A stretch of DNA of 64,000 nucleotides, taken from Chitinophaga sp. LS1. GTDB taxonomy: Bacteria > Bacteroidota > Bacteroidia > Chitinophagales > Chitinophagaceae. The notes beneath the pieces were generated by a model that saw only the letters and a list, made by a program, of their open reading frames with translations, was not told the origin of the DNA and made no database searches. Positions 8,074 to 16,959 of this stretch are shown here, one piece after another. The stretch is taken from the NCBI RefSeq assembly GCF_034274695.1, contig NZ_CP128362.1, forward strand, positions 5,520,501 through 5,584,500, in the 5' to 3' direction. Position 1 is the stretch's first letter; each line of letters opens with the position of its first letter. The position numbers and the translations under genes were made by a program.

Positions 8074-9048
8074 ATGGGATTATTTGACAAGAGGGTTCAG
8101 TACAAACCATTTGAGTATCCGGAGGTCCTCCAGTATACTGATGCGATTAACAAATCTTTTTGGGTGCATTCAGAAGTGGATTTTACAGCTGATATTCAGG
8201 ACTTTCATGCCCACCTATCTATACCAGAACAAAGCGCTATAAAGAATAGTCTGCTTTCCATTGCACAGGTGGAAGTAGCTGTAAAATCATTCTGGGGCAA
8301 CCTGTACCAGCATTTCCCAAAACCGGAAATGAATGGTCTGGGCTCTACCTTTGCAGAATGTGAATTCCGTCACTCAGAAGCTTACAGCCGTCTGCTGGAA
8401 GTACTGGGTTACAACGATGAATTCACCGAACTGATGAAAGTACCTATTATCCAGGAACGTATCACCTATCTGAGCGCTGCACTGGAAAATGCGAAATCAA
8501 ACGATAAGAAAGAATATACTATCTCCCTGATCCTGTTCAGTTTACTGATCGAAAACGTGAGCCTGTTCTCCCAGTTTGCCATCGTGCTGTCATTTACCCG
8601 TTTCAGAGGTCTGATGAAAAATGTGAGCAACATCATCGCATGGACTTCCGTAGATGAGCAGATTCACGCAAATGCCGGTATCTACCTGATTAGCAAGGTG
8701 AAAGAAGAATATCCTGATATTTTCACTCCGGAAGCTGTGAAGCAGGTAGTGGATATTGTGAAATTGTCTATCGAAACGGAAAGCCGCATGCTCGACTGGA
8801 TCTTCAACGAAGGCGATATTGAGGTAATTAAGAAAGTGGACCTGATCAACTTCATGAAGAAGAGAGCAGATGATAGCTTACAACAGATTGGTATAGCTCC
8901 TATCTTTAACGTATCTTCAGAGGAGAGTGGTAAAATGTTGTGGTTTGAAGAAGAGATCTATTCTAATAGCCTGGATGACTTCTTTGCGAAACGCCCTGTA
9001 GAGTATACTAAGTTTGATAAGAGTATCTCAGCACACGATTTGTTTTAA
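8074..9048 (+). CDS. nrdB: Ribonucleotide reductase class I, small (radical) subunit
   Basis: A 324-residue R2-type ferritin-fold protein that generates the radical used by the large subunit to make deoxynucleotides. The metal and radical signature ECEFRHSEAY gives the E-x-x-H ligands and, four residues after the histidine, the tyrosine expected to carry the radical. The second ligand set lies in WTSVDEQIHANAG. The C-terminus, KSISAHDLF, is the tail that docks on NrdA. The open frame reaches back to a TTG at 8047, but ATG 8074 (MGLFDKR) matches the family start. nrdA follows after 22 bp. Confidence 0.95.
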   Translation: MGLFDKRVQYKPFEYPEVLQYTDAINKSFWVHSEVDFTADIQDFHAHLSIPEQSAIKNSLLSIAQVEVAVKSFWGNLYQHFPKPEMNGLGSTFAECEFRHSEAYSRLLEVLGYNDEFTELMKVPIIQERITYLSAALENAKSNDKKEYTISLILFSLLIENVSLFSQFAIVLSFTRFRGLMKNVSNIIAWTSVDEQIHANAGIYLISKVKEEYPDIFTPEAVKQVVDIVKLSIETESRMLDWIFNEGDIEVIKKVDLINFMKKRADDSLQQIGIAPIFNVSSEESGKMLWFEEEIYSNSLDDFFAKRPVEYTKFDKSISAHDLF

Positions 9049-9070
9049 CTTTTTGACGATATAATAGATA

Positions 9071-10774
9071 ATGATGACTTTATTTGAAACAGCCTCCCCC
9101 GAAACTGCTGTAACCAATGAGCAGGATAGCAACCGTCTGTGGTGGAAAAATGAAGAGAGTGAGCAGATCCTGAACAGAGGCTACTTACTGAAAGGTGAAA
9201 CCGTAGAAGGTGCCATCGAAAGAATTTGTTCTGCTGCAGCACAACGCCTGTACAAACCAGAGCTGAAAGATGTATTCAAAGAAATGATCGAAAGAGGTTG
9301 GATGAGCTTAAGCTCTCCGATCTGGGCTAATATGGGAACAGAAAGAGGGCTGCCTATTTCCTGTTTCAACGTACACATTCCTGATAATATTGAAGGCATC
9401 ACCCACAAACTGGGTGAGGTGATCATGCAGACCAAACTGGGTGGCGGTACTTCTGCTTACTTCGGTTCCCTGCGTGAGCGTGGTAGTGCGGTCACTGACA
9501 ATGGTAAATCCAGTGGTGCTGTGAGCTTTATGCGCCTGTTTGACACTGCGATGGATACCATCAGCCAGGGTGGTGTAAGACGGGGTGCATTTGCAGCTTA
9601 CATGGACATCGACCATGGTGACATCGAAGAATTCCTCTCTATCAAAGATATCGGACATCCTATCCAGAACCTGTTCAACGGCGTTTGTGTGCCTGACTAC
9701 TGGATGAAAGACATGATCGATGGCGATATGGAGAAAAGGCAGATCTGGGCGAAAGTACTGGAAAGCCGTCAGCAGAAAGGCCTGCCATACATTTTCTTCA
9801 CTGACAATGTAAACAGGCACAAACCTCAGGTGTACAAAGACCAGAACCTGACTATCCACGCAAGTAACCTGTGTTCCGAAATCATGCTGCCTTCTACAGA
9901 AGAAGAATCCTTCATCTGTTGTCTGTCTTCCATGAACCTGGAACTGTACGACGAATGGAAAGATACCAACGCTGTGAAACTGGCAGTATTCTTCCTCGAT
10001 GCAGTATTGCAGGAGTTCATCGTAAAGACTGAAGGTAACCACTTCCTGGAGCCTGCTAACCGTTTTGCAAAAAGACACCGTGCACTGGGTCTTGGCGTAT
10101 TGGGCTGGCACTCTTATCTTCAGAAGAACATGATTCCATTCGAAGGTTTACGTGCTAAACAACTGACATCTTCTATCTTCAAAGATATCCAGACCAAAGC
10201 AGAGAAAGCAAGTAAAGAACTGGCATGGATCTATGGTGAACCAGAATTGCTGAAAGGTTATGGCAAGAGAAATACCACACTGCTGGCGATTGCTCCAACC
10301 ACTTCTTCCAGCGCGATCCTGGGTCAGACATCTCCTGGTATCGAGCCGTTCAGCAGCAACTATTTCAAAGCAGGTCTGTCAAAAGGTAACTTCATGCGTA
10401 AAAATAAATACCTGAAAGCTTTACTGGCCGAAAGAGGTATTGACAATGAGGAAACCTGGCGCAGTATCATGATGAACCATGGTAGCGTACAGCACCTGGA
10501 ACAACTGACAGCTGAAGAAAAAGAAGTATTCAAAACATTCAAGGAAATCAGTCAGCTGGAAATCATTCAGCAGGCGTCTATCCGTCAGCAATATGTGGAT
10601 CAGTCTCAAAGTCTGAACCTGAATATACCTTCTAATCTGCCTGTAAAAGAGGTGAACAGATTACTGATACAAGCGTGGGAACTGGGTGTGAAAACACTCT
10701 ATTATCAACGCAGCCAGAGCGTTTCCAAAGAGTTGGTAACAAACCTGGTGACTTGTAAGAGTTGTGAAGGATAA
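9071..10774 (+). CDS. nrdA: Ribonucleotide reductase class I, large (catalytic) subunit
   Basis: A 567-residue R1 subunit that reduces ribonucleoside diphosphates in the cytoplasm. Recognisable active-site elements are ISCFNVHIPD and FICCLSSMNLE (redox cysteines), NLCSEIMLPS (the N-x-C-x-E catalytic loop), LYYQRSQS (tyrosine pair of the radical pathway) and the C-terminal TCKSCEG cysteine pair that takes electrons from thioredoxin. It lacks the roughly 90-residue N-terminal ATP-cone of the longer E. coli-type subunit, so dATP inhibition through that cone should be absent. The small subunit gene lies just upstream. A repeat with an intrinsic terminator begins 9 bp after the stop. Confidence 0.95.
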   Translation: MMTLFETASPETAVTNEQDSNRLWWKNEESEQILNRGYLLKGETVEGAIERICSAAAQRLYKPELKDVFKEMIERGWMSLSSPIWANMGTERGLPISCFNVHIPDNIEGITHKLGEVIMQTKLGGGTSAYFGSLRERGSAVTDNGKSSGAVSFMRLFDTAMDTISQGGVRRGAFAAYMDIDHGDIEEFLSIKDIGHPIQNLFNGVCVPDYWMKDMIDGDMEKRQIWAKVLESRQQKGLPYIFFTDNVNRHKPQVYKDQNLTIHASNLCSEIMLPSTEEESFICCLSSMNLELYDEWKDTNAVKLAVFFLDAVLQEFIVKTEGNHFLEPANRFAKRHRALGLGVLGWHSYLQKNMIPFEGLRAKQLTSSIFKDIQTKAEKASKELAWIYGEPELLKGYGKRNTTLLAIAPTTSSSAILGQTSPGIEPFSSNYFKAGLSKGNFMRKNKYLKALLAERGIDNEETWRSIMMNHGSVQHLEQLTAEEKEVFKTFKEISQLEIIQQASIRQQYVDQSQSLNLNIPSNLPVKEVNRLLIQAWELGVKTLYYQRSQSVSKELVTNLVTCKSCEG

Positions 10775-10782
10775 TGAAATTG

Positions 10783-10940
10783 AAAAAGGGGCGTCTCAAT
10801 ACTTCGGGACGCCCCTTTTTTCTGAAAATGGGTTTTCATTCCCCGTTGGTGAATTCCCACTTTCATGAATGTTTATTCGGGTACCTTTTCGTACATGCAA
10901 TTCTGATGGCCTTCCTGTTACTTACGATACAGCCCCTTAT
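10783..10940 (+). repeat. Dispersed terminator-bearing repeat, copy A
   Basis: It starts with an 8-bp stem (GGGGCGTC/GACGCCCC, 10788-10815) and a T-run, then the conserved core TCTGAAAATGGGTTTTCATT, GTTGGTGAATTC, TTCATGAATG, TTCGGGTACC, GTACATGCAATTCT and ATGGCCTTCCTGTTACTT. The same order of blocks occurs at 14711 (minus strand), 24797, 51789 and 53391. This copy terminates nrdBA. An apparent 75-codon frame across it is a by-product of the repeat. Confidence 0.8.
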
Positions 10941-11179
10941 TTTTTTCACGTTTATGAATATATGTTTATATTTGCCCACATATTTCCTTTCTATCATTTA
11001 GCCTAACCTTCTTACTGAGCTGTATGCGAACTTAATGAGCAATGAAATTGCCTGTTATGCTCCTATGCGAATAAACTGCCACACCTTTTCATTTACCACT
11101 TCAAAATCATTTGAATCGCGCATAAAACGGTAAGGGCATCGTCATTTATTTAATCACCATATTTTAAAATTGAGTAATT

Positions 11180-11311
11180 ATGAAAAAGTACAGCGTTCAT
11201 TTGTTGGTAGCATTATTTGTAATAGCAATTAGTTTTACTAGTTGTGCACCACATGGTGGTCCACACGGCGGCGGTGGTCGTCATGGTGGTGAGCACGGTC
11301 ATCAGCGTTAA
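11180..11311 (+). CDS. Gly/His-rich mini-lipoprotein (43 aa)
   Basis: ATG after GAGTAATT, then MKKYSVHLLVALFVIAISFT, a signal peptide with lipobox FTSC at Cys22. The mature part is only about 22 residues, nearly all glycine, histidine and charged residues, with five PHGG/RHGG/GHQ-type steps. Six histidines in so short a tail could bind metal ions; that is an inference. A hairpin terminator follows 8 bp after the stop, supporting a real, separately transcribed gene. The protein should be anchored in the envelope. No named family is recognised. Confidence 0.65.
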   Translation: MKKYSVHLLVALFVIAISFTSCAPHGGPHGGGGRHGGEHGHQR

Positions 11312-11318
11312 TGATATG

Positions 11319-11358
11319 AAGGGCTGGAATGCTTAATTTAATAAGCGTTTCAGCCTTT
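11319..11358 (+). terminator. Intrinsic terminator of the mini-lipoprotein gene
   Basis: AAGGGCTGGAATGCTTA pairs with TAAGCGTTTCAGCCTT through G-U wobbles around a short A/T loop. No long T-run follows, so efficiency is uncertain. Confidence 0.45.
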
Positions 11359-11468
11359 ACAAAGTATATAGCGAAACTCCTGCACAGACCAGCCGCTAAT
11401 ACCAGTAATACAATTTGCATTTGTTTACTTTGTGGCCATGCCGGCTAACGGGCAAAGCAATAATTTCA

Positions 11469-11996
11469 TCAGGCTTTTTTATAATGCAGTTGCGTTAATC
11501 CTTTTTCAAAATGTTTTACAGAAATAAGATCCAGTAGTTGTTCCCCACGACCATCCTGGAATAATTTTGTCCCGCTACCCAGCAGTATGGGAATAATTGA
11601 AATCACAAATTCATCAATTAAATTGTCTTGTAATAATGCATTGACGATTTCCGCACCCCCATCGCAGAAGATATTTTTCCCTTCCTCCTTTTTCAATCTG
11701 GTAACCAGTTCCGGCAGCGAACCTGTATAGAAATGAGTGCTGCCAATTGTCGCCCGTGGCGTTTTTGTGATCACATAAGTTGTTTTATCCGCATGATGGA
11801 ATTCCGGTACATGGCTCAGTATCCAATCATATGTTTTTCTACCTATGATCACGGTGTCGATGGTATTGATAAACTCCGCATAGCCATAGTCTTCGCCTTC
11901 CTTTTCTACAATGGAGAGAAAGCTCAGGTCATCATCGGGTTGGGCTATGTACCCATCAACACTGGTAGCTATATACAGAATTGTTTTTCTTTCCAT
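11469..11996 (-). CDS. Dihydrofolate reductase family protein (RibD C-terminal type)
   Basis: A 175-residue protein of the RibD C-terminal/DHFR-like fold. The N-terminus TILYIATSVDGYIAQPD is the usual first strand and loop, VIIGRKTYDWI is the NADPH-contacting segment, and NIFCDGGAEIVNALL is the conserved glycine-rich turn. Stand-alone members are common in Bacteroidota. They are presumed NADPH-dependent reductases of unknown substrate and are not proven folate or riboflavin enzymes. It is divergent from the LysR gene at 12101, with about 100 bp between them, but there is no evidence that LysR controls it. Confidence 0.85.
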   Translation of the reverse strand: MERKTILYIATSVDGYIAQPDDDLSFLSIVEKEGEDYGYAEFINTIDTVIIGRKTYDWILSHVPEFHHADKTTYVITKTPRATIGSTHFYTGSLPELVTRLKKEEGKNIFCDGGAEIVNALLQDNLIDEFVISIIPILLGSGTKLFQDGRGEQLLDLISVKHFEKGLTQLHYKKA

Positions 11997-12100
11997 GGGT
12001 TAAAAATTACATGCAATTGCATATTACTAAAATTATGTGGAATAATGATATTGATCATTGTCAATCGTTGCGTGTAACTTAATTGTAACTTGCTTCCAGG

Positions 12101-12979
12101 ATGGAACATAGACAGCTTAAATATTTTCTGAAGGCACAGGAATTGCTCAGCTTTACTGAAGCAGCACAACAGCTGCACATCAGTCAGAGCACCCTGTCAC
12201 AACAGATCAAACAACTGGAAATGGAACTGAATACCCCGCTCTTCAACCGTATCGGCAGACAGATCACGTTGACGGAAGCCGGCACCCTGTTTACAGATTA
12301 TGCCAAGCAGGCGGTGAAGAAAGCGGAAGACGGGCTGCAGATGATCAGGGACCTGAATAACCTGCATATCGGTACGGTCACGGTAGGAGTGGCGTATAGT
12401 CTGAAGAACTTTTTCACAAAGGCACTCATACAGTTTGCCGCTACTTTCCCACAGATCAACCTGAAGGTAGTATACGACTCCTCCCTGGGATTGTTCGACC
12501 GCTTGGACCAGTTCGAACTGGATTTCAGCCTGGCCTTTCACGAAGGGACTGATGTACCCCATTTTGCTTACCAGGAGTTGTTTAGCAGCCCCATGGTCGT
12601 GGTGGCCAACAAACAATCAAAGATTGCGAAAAAGAAGATCCTTTCTCTGGATGAAATCTGCCAGCTGCCACTGGTCATTGCGACAAGGGGATACAGCAGT
12701 AGTCATATTATCAGTAAGACCTTTACGAGATATGGCCTGGACCCGAAATTTTCCATTGAAGTCAATGATATCCCCACAGTATTAGACCTCGTCAAAACAG
12801 GTAAGTGGTACAGCATCGTCGTACAAACGAGTGTGATTGACAAGGACCTGGTGACGATCCCTATTGATGAAAAAACACTGGTGCGCAATACAAATATTAT
12901 CTCACTGAAGGAAGCCTACGAAACCAGGGCTATAAAAGAATTCAAAAAGATCCTGATCGGTCTTAAGCATGAGGATTAG
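12101..12979 (+). CDS. LysR-family transcriptional regulator
   Basis: A 292-residue LysR regulator. Residues 1-60 form the winged helix (HRQLKYFLKAQELLSFTEAA onward, with SQSTLSQQIKQLE as recognition helix). Residues about 90-290 form the periplasmic-binding-protein-like effector domain. The C-terminal domain resembles CynR/CatR-type regulators, but the inducer cannot be assigned. The promoter lies in a short region shared with the divergent reductase gene. Its 3' end overlaps the convergent GNAT gene by 17 bp. Confidence 0.9.
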   Translation: MEHRQLKYFLKAQELLSFTEAAQQLHISQSTLSQQIKQLEMELNTPLFNRIGRQITLTEAGTLFTDYAKQAVKKAEDGLQMIRDLNNLHIGTVTVGVAYSLKNFFTKALIQFAATFPQINLKVVYDSSLGLFDRLDQFELDFSLAFHEGTDVPHFAYQELFSSPMVVVANKQSKIAKKKILSLDEICQLPLVIATRGYSSSHIISKTFTRYGLDPKFSIEVNDIPTVLDLVKTGKWYSIVVQTSVIDKDLVTIPIDEKTLVRNTNIISLKEAYETRAIKEFKKILIGLKHED

Positions 12980-13481
12980 TTAATACTTTCTCATATGCTT
13001 TGCGGGCTGAGCCCCTGAAAAATACTTCACCGCAATATACATATCCGCTTTTTTCGAAGGCGCCCATCATCTTTGGGTTGTCGAAATTCGTATCTGCCCT
13101 TACACTGGTAATGCCCTGCTGCAAGGCCCATTCATCTATGTGTTTAAGCATGATTTTGGAGAGCCCTTTACCCAGGTGCTTTTCAGAGATCGCTACACGA
13201 TGGTATACCACGAAATCGCCATCAGTAAGCCATTTGCCTTCTATGGCTGCATAAGCCGGTTCGTCATTGATAAGCATGGCTACATAGCCAAGAATTTCAT
13301 CGCCTTCAGTCAACACATAGCCATGCCCCTTTTCGATGTCTTCTTTTACCACGGCCGGATTCGGATAGCCATCCTGCCATTGTCTGCTGCCGTCTTCTTT
13401 TCTTCGTTGAATGGCCTGTGCCAGAATGCCCCAGATGGCCGATTGTTCTTCTAAGCTAGCTTTTCTGAAGTTGTAGTTCAT
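12963..13481 (-). CDS. GNAT-family N-acetyltransferase
   Basis: A 172-residue single-domain GNAT protein. The acetyl-CoA loop is seen as VAISEKHLGKGLSKIMLKHI (R/Q-x-x-G-x-G/A-like, here HLGKGLS), followed by an ITSVRADTNFDNPKMMGAFEKSGY segment (only its start is motif-defining) typical of motif B. The acceptor may be a small molecule or peptide and cannot be predicted. The start overlaps the end of the upstream MFS gene by 26 bp, so the two are translationally coupled. The 3' end overlaps the convergent LysR gene. Confidence 0.88.
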   Translation of the reverse strand: MNYNFRKASLEEQSAIWGILAQAIQRRKEDGSRQWQDGYPNPAVVKEDIEKGHGYVLTEGDEILGYVAMLINDEPAYAAIEGKWLTDGDFVVYHRVAISEKHLGKGLSKIMLKHIDEWALQQGITSVRADTNFDNPKMMGAFEKSGYVYCGEVFFRGSARKAYEKVLTNPHA

Positions 13482-14631
13482 ATGATCTTATATTCCAGAT
13501 TAATACGAGATTGATTAATAATAGTGCACACAGTCCACACAGGTAAATAGTAGTGCCGAATTGCTGAATCATAAACCCACCTATAAAAGGCGCTGCCGCC
13601 TGCGCGATAAGCGGCATACGGGCCAGCCGGCCTATGACCAGCGGGTACTGATCAGGACCAAAGATCGCTAAAGGTAAAGTGCCCCTCAGCACAGATCGCA
13701 TGCCGTTTCCAACCCCAAAGATAATTATTCCTATTGTAGCAAGGCTGGGGTGAAAGAAGAGAAGGCCGATACCGAGTAGCATAGCGAAGGTAGAAATGAA
13801 CGCCATTTCAACCGCGCTGCGGTTGGCGATCATGAGTTCCAGTGTACGGGCAGCTGATTGACTGGGGCCGAGAAAGGCCACGATCATCAATATAACAGAC
13901 ATCTCAATTTTTTTAGCACTAAGGATGTCGATAAGGTGTACCACTACACCAGTAGTGATGATGGCGCCGATGGTAAAGTTGGCAAGAAGGAGGTAAAAGA
14001 TCCTGGAACGGAAAGAAACACTGTCCCTTTGGGTGATCGTTTCTTTTATGATTGTTGGCCGGAATATGTATTTATGAATAGGATAGATCCCCATCATTAG
14101 GATCCCTGCAAATGTGAAACAGGTATGCCGCCAGCCCAGTTCATGAAGTAAAAACGAAGTAAATGGCCATGATATAGAAGGCGCCAGACTGGCTATCAGT
14201 GTGACCCATACAATCACCTTTTTCGCCTTGCTGCCATATAGCTTTCCCAGCGAAGCAAAGAGGGCATCGTACAGCCCCATGCCCATACCTACACCAATAA
14301 CAACCCAACCCAGTACAAACAGCAAATAGCTTTGTGCGGATCCAATCATAATAAGCCCTATGCCCATTACAATCCCCGTATAATGCAGGATGAAGTTCTG
14401 ATCGTATTGCTGGATCATCTTCCCGATAGCTGGCAATAGCAAGCCCGAAATCAACAGCGATAAAGATAAACACCCGTATACCTGCTGGTACGACCAGCCC
14501 GTTTCCTGCATAATCGGTCCGGATAATACGGATAAAAGAAAGTAAGACCCGCCCCACAAAAGTATCTGTGACAAGCCTGATAGCAACAATACAGTATAAG
14601 GTGGCTTTGAATTTTCGATAAGCTGTTCCAT
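13456..14631 (-). CDS. Major facilitator superfamily transporter
   Basis: About 391 residues with twelve hydrophobic segments. The typical MFS loop between helices 2 and 3 is only weakly kept, and GVGMGMGLYDALFASLGKLYG resembles the helix 5 region of OxlT/monocarboxylate-type MFS members. The substrate is unknown. The frame starts at a TTG (14643), but the ATG at 14631 is preferred. The neighbouring GNAT gene overlaps its 3' end, so this may be an efflux and acetylation pair acting on the same compound, which is speculative. Confidence 0.85.
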   Translation of the reverse strand: MEQLIENSKPPYTVLLLSGLSQILLWGGSYFLLSVLSGPIMQETGWSYQQVYGCLSLSLLISGLLLPAIGKMIQQYDQNFILHYTGIVMGIGLIMIGSAQSYLLFVLGWVVIGVGMGMGLYDALFASLGKLYGSKAKKVIVWVTLIASLAPSISWPFTSFLLHELGWRHTCFTFAGILMMGIYPIHKYIFRPTIIKETITQRDSVSFRSRIFYLLLANFTIGAIITTGVVVHLIDILSAKKIEMSVILMIVAFLGPSQSAARTLELMIANRSAVEMAFISTFAMLLGIGLLFFHPSLATIGIIIFGVGNGMRSVLRGTLPLAIFGPDQYPLVIGRLARMPLIAQAAAPFIGGFMIQQFGTTIYLCGLCALLLINLVLIWNIRSYELQLQKS

Positions 14632-14710
14632 AAACAGCTGCAAAGGTCTGAAGTTTCCTGGATCGGCAAAACGTTATTTTTCAATCCAAACAATCGAATA
14701 AACCGATTTG

Positions 14711-14873
14711 AAAAAAGGGATGTACCAAGTAACAGGAAGGCCAGGAGAATGACATGTACGAAAAAGGTACCCGAATAAAACCTTCATGAAAGAGAGAATT
14801 CACCAACGGGGAATGAAAACCATTTTCAGAAAAAGGAGGCGCCTCGAAGTATTGAGACACGCCCCCTTTTTTC
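14711..14873 (-). repeat. Dispersed terminator-bearing repeat, copy B
   Basis: Reading the minus strand it has the same order as copy A: a G-rich hairpin (14873-14836) followed by T5, then CTGAAAATGGTTTTCATT, GTTGGTGAATTC, TTTCATGAAGG, TTCGGGTACC, TTCGTACATG and GGCCTTCCTGTTACTT. It lies downstream of the serine-hydrolase-fold gene and has the orientation of that gene, as expected of a terminator-linked element. It differs from copy A mainly in the hairpin. Confidence 0.8.
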
Positions 14874-14950
14874 GCACAAATATTTTTAAGAAGCAAACAA
14901 ATAGATAGTTGTAAGAAATGACGTAGAAAAAGAACAAATACTTGTAGATG

Positions 14951-16270
14951 CTATTTAGCACTCAAAATATCCTTCACACGTCCATTCTTTGGATCCAGCT
15001 CCATTACTTTTTTATAATTGATCTCAGCATTCGCTTTGTCACCTATCTGCGTATACGCATTGCCTAAATATTCATATGCTATAGCTGAAGTTGGAAATAG
15101 CTTTACATTCAGTTTAAACAACGCTATTCCAAACCCCGTTTGCTTGCTCTGCATAAAAATATCACCATTGGCATTTAAAAAATCAGCATCAAATTTTCTG
15201 CCCTCCTGTTCACAAAGTGAACGCACATTTTGCTCTACATAAGGCATTCCATTCCCCGTGATCCACTTGTACAGCGTTAGCTGCGTAGGCGGTGTAAATG
15301 GTTTATATGTCCCATCCTTCATCACTGAAATTACCCGTGGCGCCAACCTATCAGCCGACTCACCCATATTACACAGTATCACATAACTATATCCATCTTC
15401 TGTATACCCGATCGCCGATGTCCACGTAGGCAACCTACCCGTCATATGCATTGTGAGCGGATAACTATAATGGGAGGGAAGCAACTGCTTCCGCTTAGCC
15501 TCCACAAATTTCAGCATATCATCCAGCGTAATATACACCCCCTCATCAGGATGCCCGTTTTCAATATCGTCCACATTGGTTTTGGTCCCATCAGGATTGA
15601 CGATCTGGCCATACGCACGGTTAGTGGCCGCCAGTTTCTCTGCCCTGGTATAAGCGATCGAAGTCATGCCCAGTGGGGTCCCGATGCGTGTACGCACCGC
15701 ATCGCCATAAGGCTGTCCGGTAATTTTTTCTATCACCGCCCCCAGTACCACATAAGCGGAATTGGAATAAGCCTCGCCCGTACCCGGGTTAAATAATAAC
15801 GGCTGCCAGGAAATGATCTGCAACAGGTCGTTGAGCTTAAAATCCGTCTTCCTGATCTTCGCATAATCCGGACTATGCTCATAATCCCCTAATCCGGATC
15901 GCATGGTCAGCAATTGAGCGACTGTGATCGCCTTGCCCGTTTCAGGCGGAAAAATGTTCACAAACTTGTCTACAGATGCCAGTTCATCCAGTTTTCCCTC
16001 GCTGATCAGTTGGCGGATAATTTCTTCAGTGAATTGTTTGGTAAGATAATTTGTATTGTACAGGGTATTGGCAGTCAATGGTCTTTTGGTAGAGTTCTCA
16101 GAAAAGCCGTTTTGCTTGCCGTAAAAAACAGCCCCATCTTTCAGAATCACCGCCTGTCCTGAGAACATGCCCGACTCTATCGCCTGCCGGAATAATTGTG
16201 TGAAGGGTTGTGCATAGGTCGGAATAGTCAGTATCATAGCCACCCCCAATGAAAATATGGCCTTTTTCAT
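14951..16270 (-). CDS. Beta-lactamase/DD-peptidase-fold protein with TPR tail; likely pseudoenzyme
   Basis: 439 residues: signal peptide (1-20), a class C beta-lactamase/serine hydrolase fold (about 25-330) and a C-terminal region with a TPR-like repeat (SAIAYEYLGNAYTQIGDKAN). In active members the first motif is S-x-x-K in the context GSVTKQFT. Here the same place reads NYLTKQFT, so the nucleophilic serine is Tyr75 while Lys78 remains. The second motif YSN is intact (EAYSNSAY). An acylating activity is therefore unlikely; a binding or regulatory role is possible. The protein should be periplasmic. It lies 30 bp after the FCD regulator gene and may be in its operon. Confidence 0.8.
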   Translation of the reverse strand: MKKAIFSLGVAMILTIPTYAQPFTQLFRQAIESGMFSGQAVILKDGAVFYGKQNGFSENSTKRPLTANTLYNTNYLTKQFTEEIIRQLISEGKLDELASVDKFVNIFPPETGKAITVAQLLTMRSGLGDYEHSPDYAKIRKTDFKLNDLLQIISWQPLLFNPGTGEAYSNSAYVVLGAVIEKITGQPYGDAVRTRIGTPLGMTSIAYTRAEKLAATNRAYGQIVNPDGTKTNVDDIENGHPDEGVYITLDDMLKFVEAKRKQLLPSHYSYPLTMHMTGRLPTWTSAIGYTEDGYSYVILCNMGESADRLAPRVISVMKDGTYKPFTPPTQLTLYKWITGNGMPYVEQNVRSLCEQEGRKFDADFLNANGDIFMQSKQTGFGIALFKLNVKLFPTSAIAYEYLGNAYTQIGDKANAEINYKKVMELDPKNGRVKDILSAK

Positions 16271-16300
16271 AGGTTTTTTGGGGGTAAATGTACGTTATAT

Positions 16301-16954
16301 TCAATATTCCAGTATTTCTTTGATACAGGCAATGGCCTGTTCGCAATCCTGGCGGCTAATAGCGTCTAATAATTCTACATGCAGATCCTGTGTTACGGTC
16401 ATGATAGAAGTATCCCGCATGGTGTCCAGCAGGTATCTTTTTACATGTTTGGCTGTTGCCTTGTATAGGTCTTCCAACACGGGATTGCAGGTTGCATGGG
16501 CCATACAGCTATGAAAAGCCAGGTCTTCATCAATACTCTGTTCTATCTGCCCGGTTTTGCCAAAGTGATCCCTGCGCTGCAGCACTTCTGCCATGTTGCG
16601 GATATCCGCTTCTGTACGGTTCATTGCCGCTTTCTCCGCCATCTTGATTTCCAGCCAGGCGCGTACTTCATCTATGTGTTTGGTATCCGCCTTGCTCAGA
16701 CGAACATCGATGGGCTCGCGGGAGCTCACCATCTCATTTACAAATGAACCGACACCATGGCGAACATCTAGTATGCCAATGTTAGCCAGCAACTTTATAG
16801 CTTCTCTGATTGTAGACCGGCCCACCCCAAAAGAAGCCATCATATCCGTTTCGTTCGGCAGCTTTTCGCCTACCTGATATGTACCATTGACAATCAGATC
16901 GTTTATGCGATCAGCAACTTCTTCCGCAAGTGTTTTCCTATGTATTTTAGTCAT
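16301..16954 (-). CDS. GntR-family regulator, FadR/FCD type
   Basis: A 217-residue regulator. The N-terminal winged helix is clear (KLPNETDMMASFGVGRSTIR is the recognition region). Residues about 85-210 form an all-helical FCD ligand-binding domain, with histidines suited to the metal site of this fold. Family members sense organic acids or sugars. It starts 5 bp after the stop of the tandem ABC ATPase gene, so the two are cotranscribed, possibly together with the serine-hydrolase-fold gene downstream. The effector is unknown. Confidence 0.88.
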   Translation of the reverse strand: MTKIHRKTLAEEVADRINDLIVNGTYQVGEKLPNETDMMASFGVGRSTIREAIKLLANIGILDVRHGVGSFVNEMVSSREPIDVRLSKADTKHIDEVRAWLEIKMAEKAAMNRTEADIRNMAEVLQRRDHFGKTGQIEQSIDEDLAFHSCMAHATCNPVLEDLYKATAKHVKRYLLDTMRDTSIMTVTQDLHVELLDAISRQDCEQAIACIKEILEY

Positions 16955-16959
16955 GTCAG

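Noticed and set aside
9308..10111. A 267-codon frame opposite nrdA
   Set aside because: nrdA has intact catalytic motifs over the same bases. The antisense frame is low in protein-like features.
10774..11001. A 75-codon frame after nrdA resembling the one at 14681
   Set aside because: The likeness of the two translations comes from the dispersed repeat, which keeps DNA motifs rather than a reading frame. Other copies (24797, 53391) break the frame.
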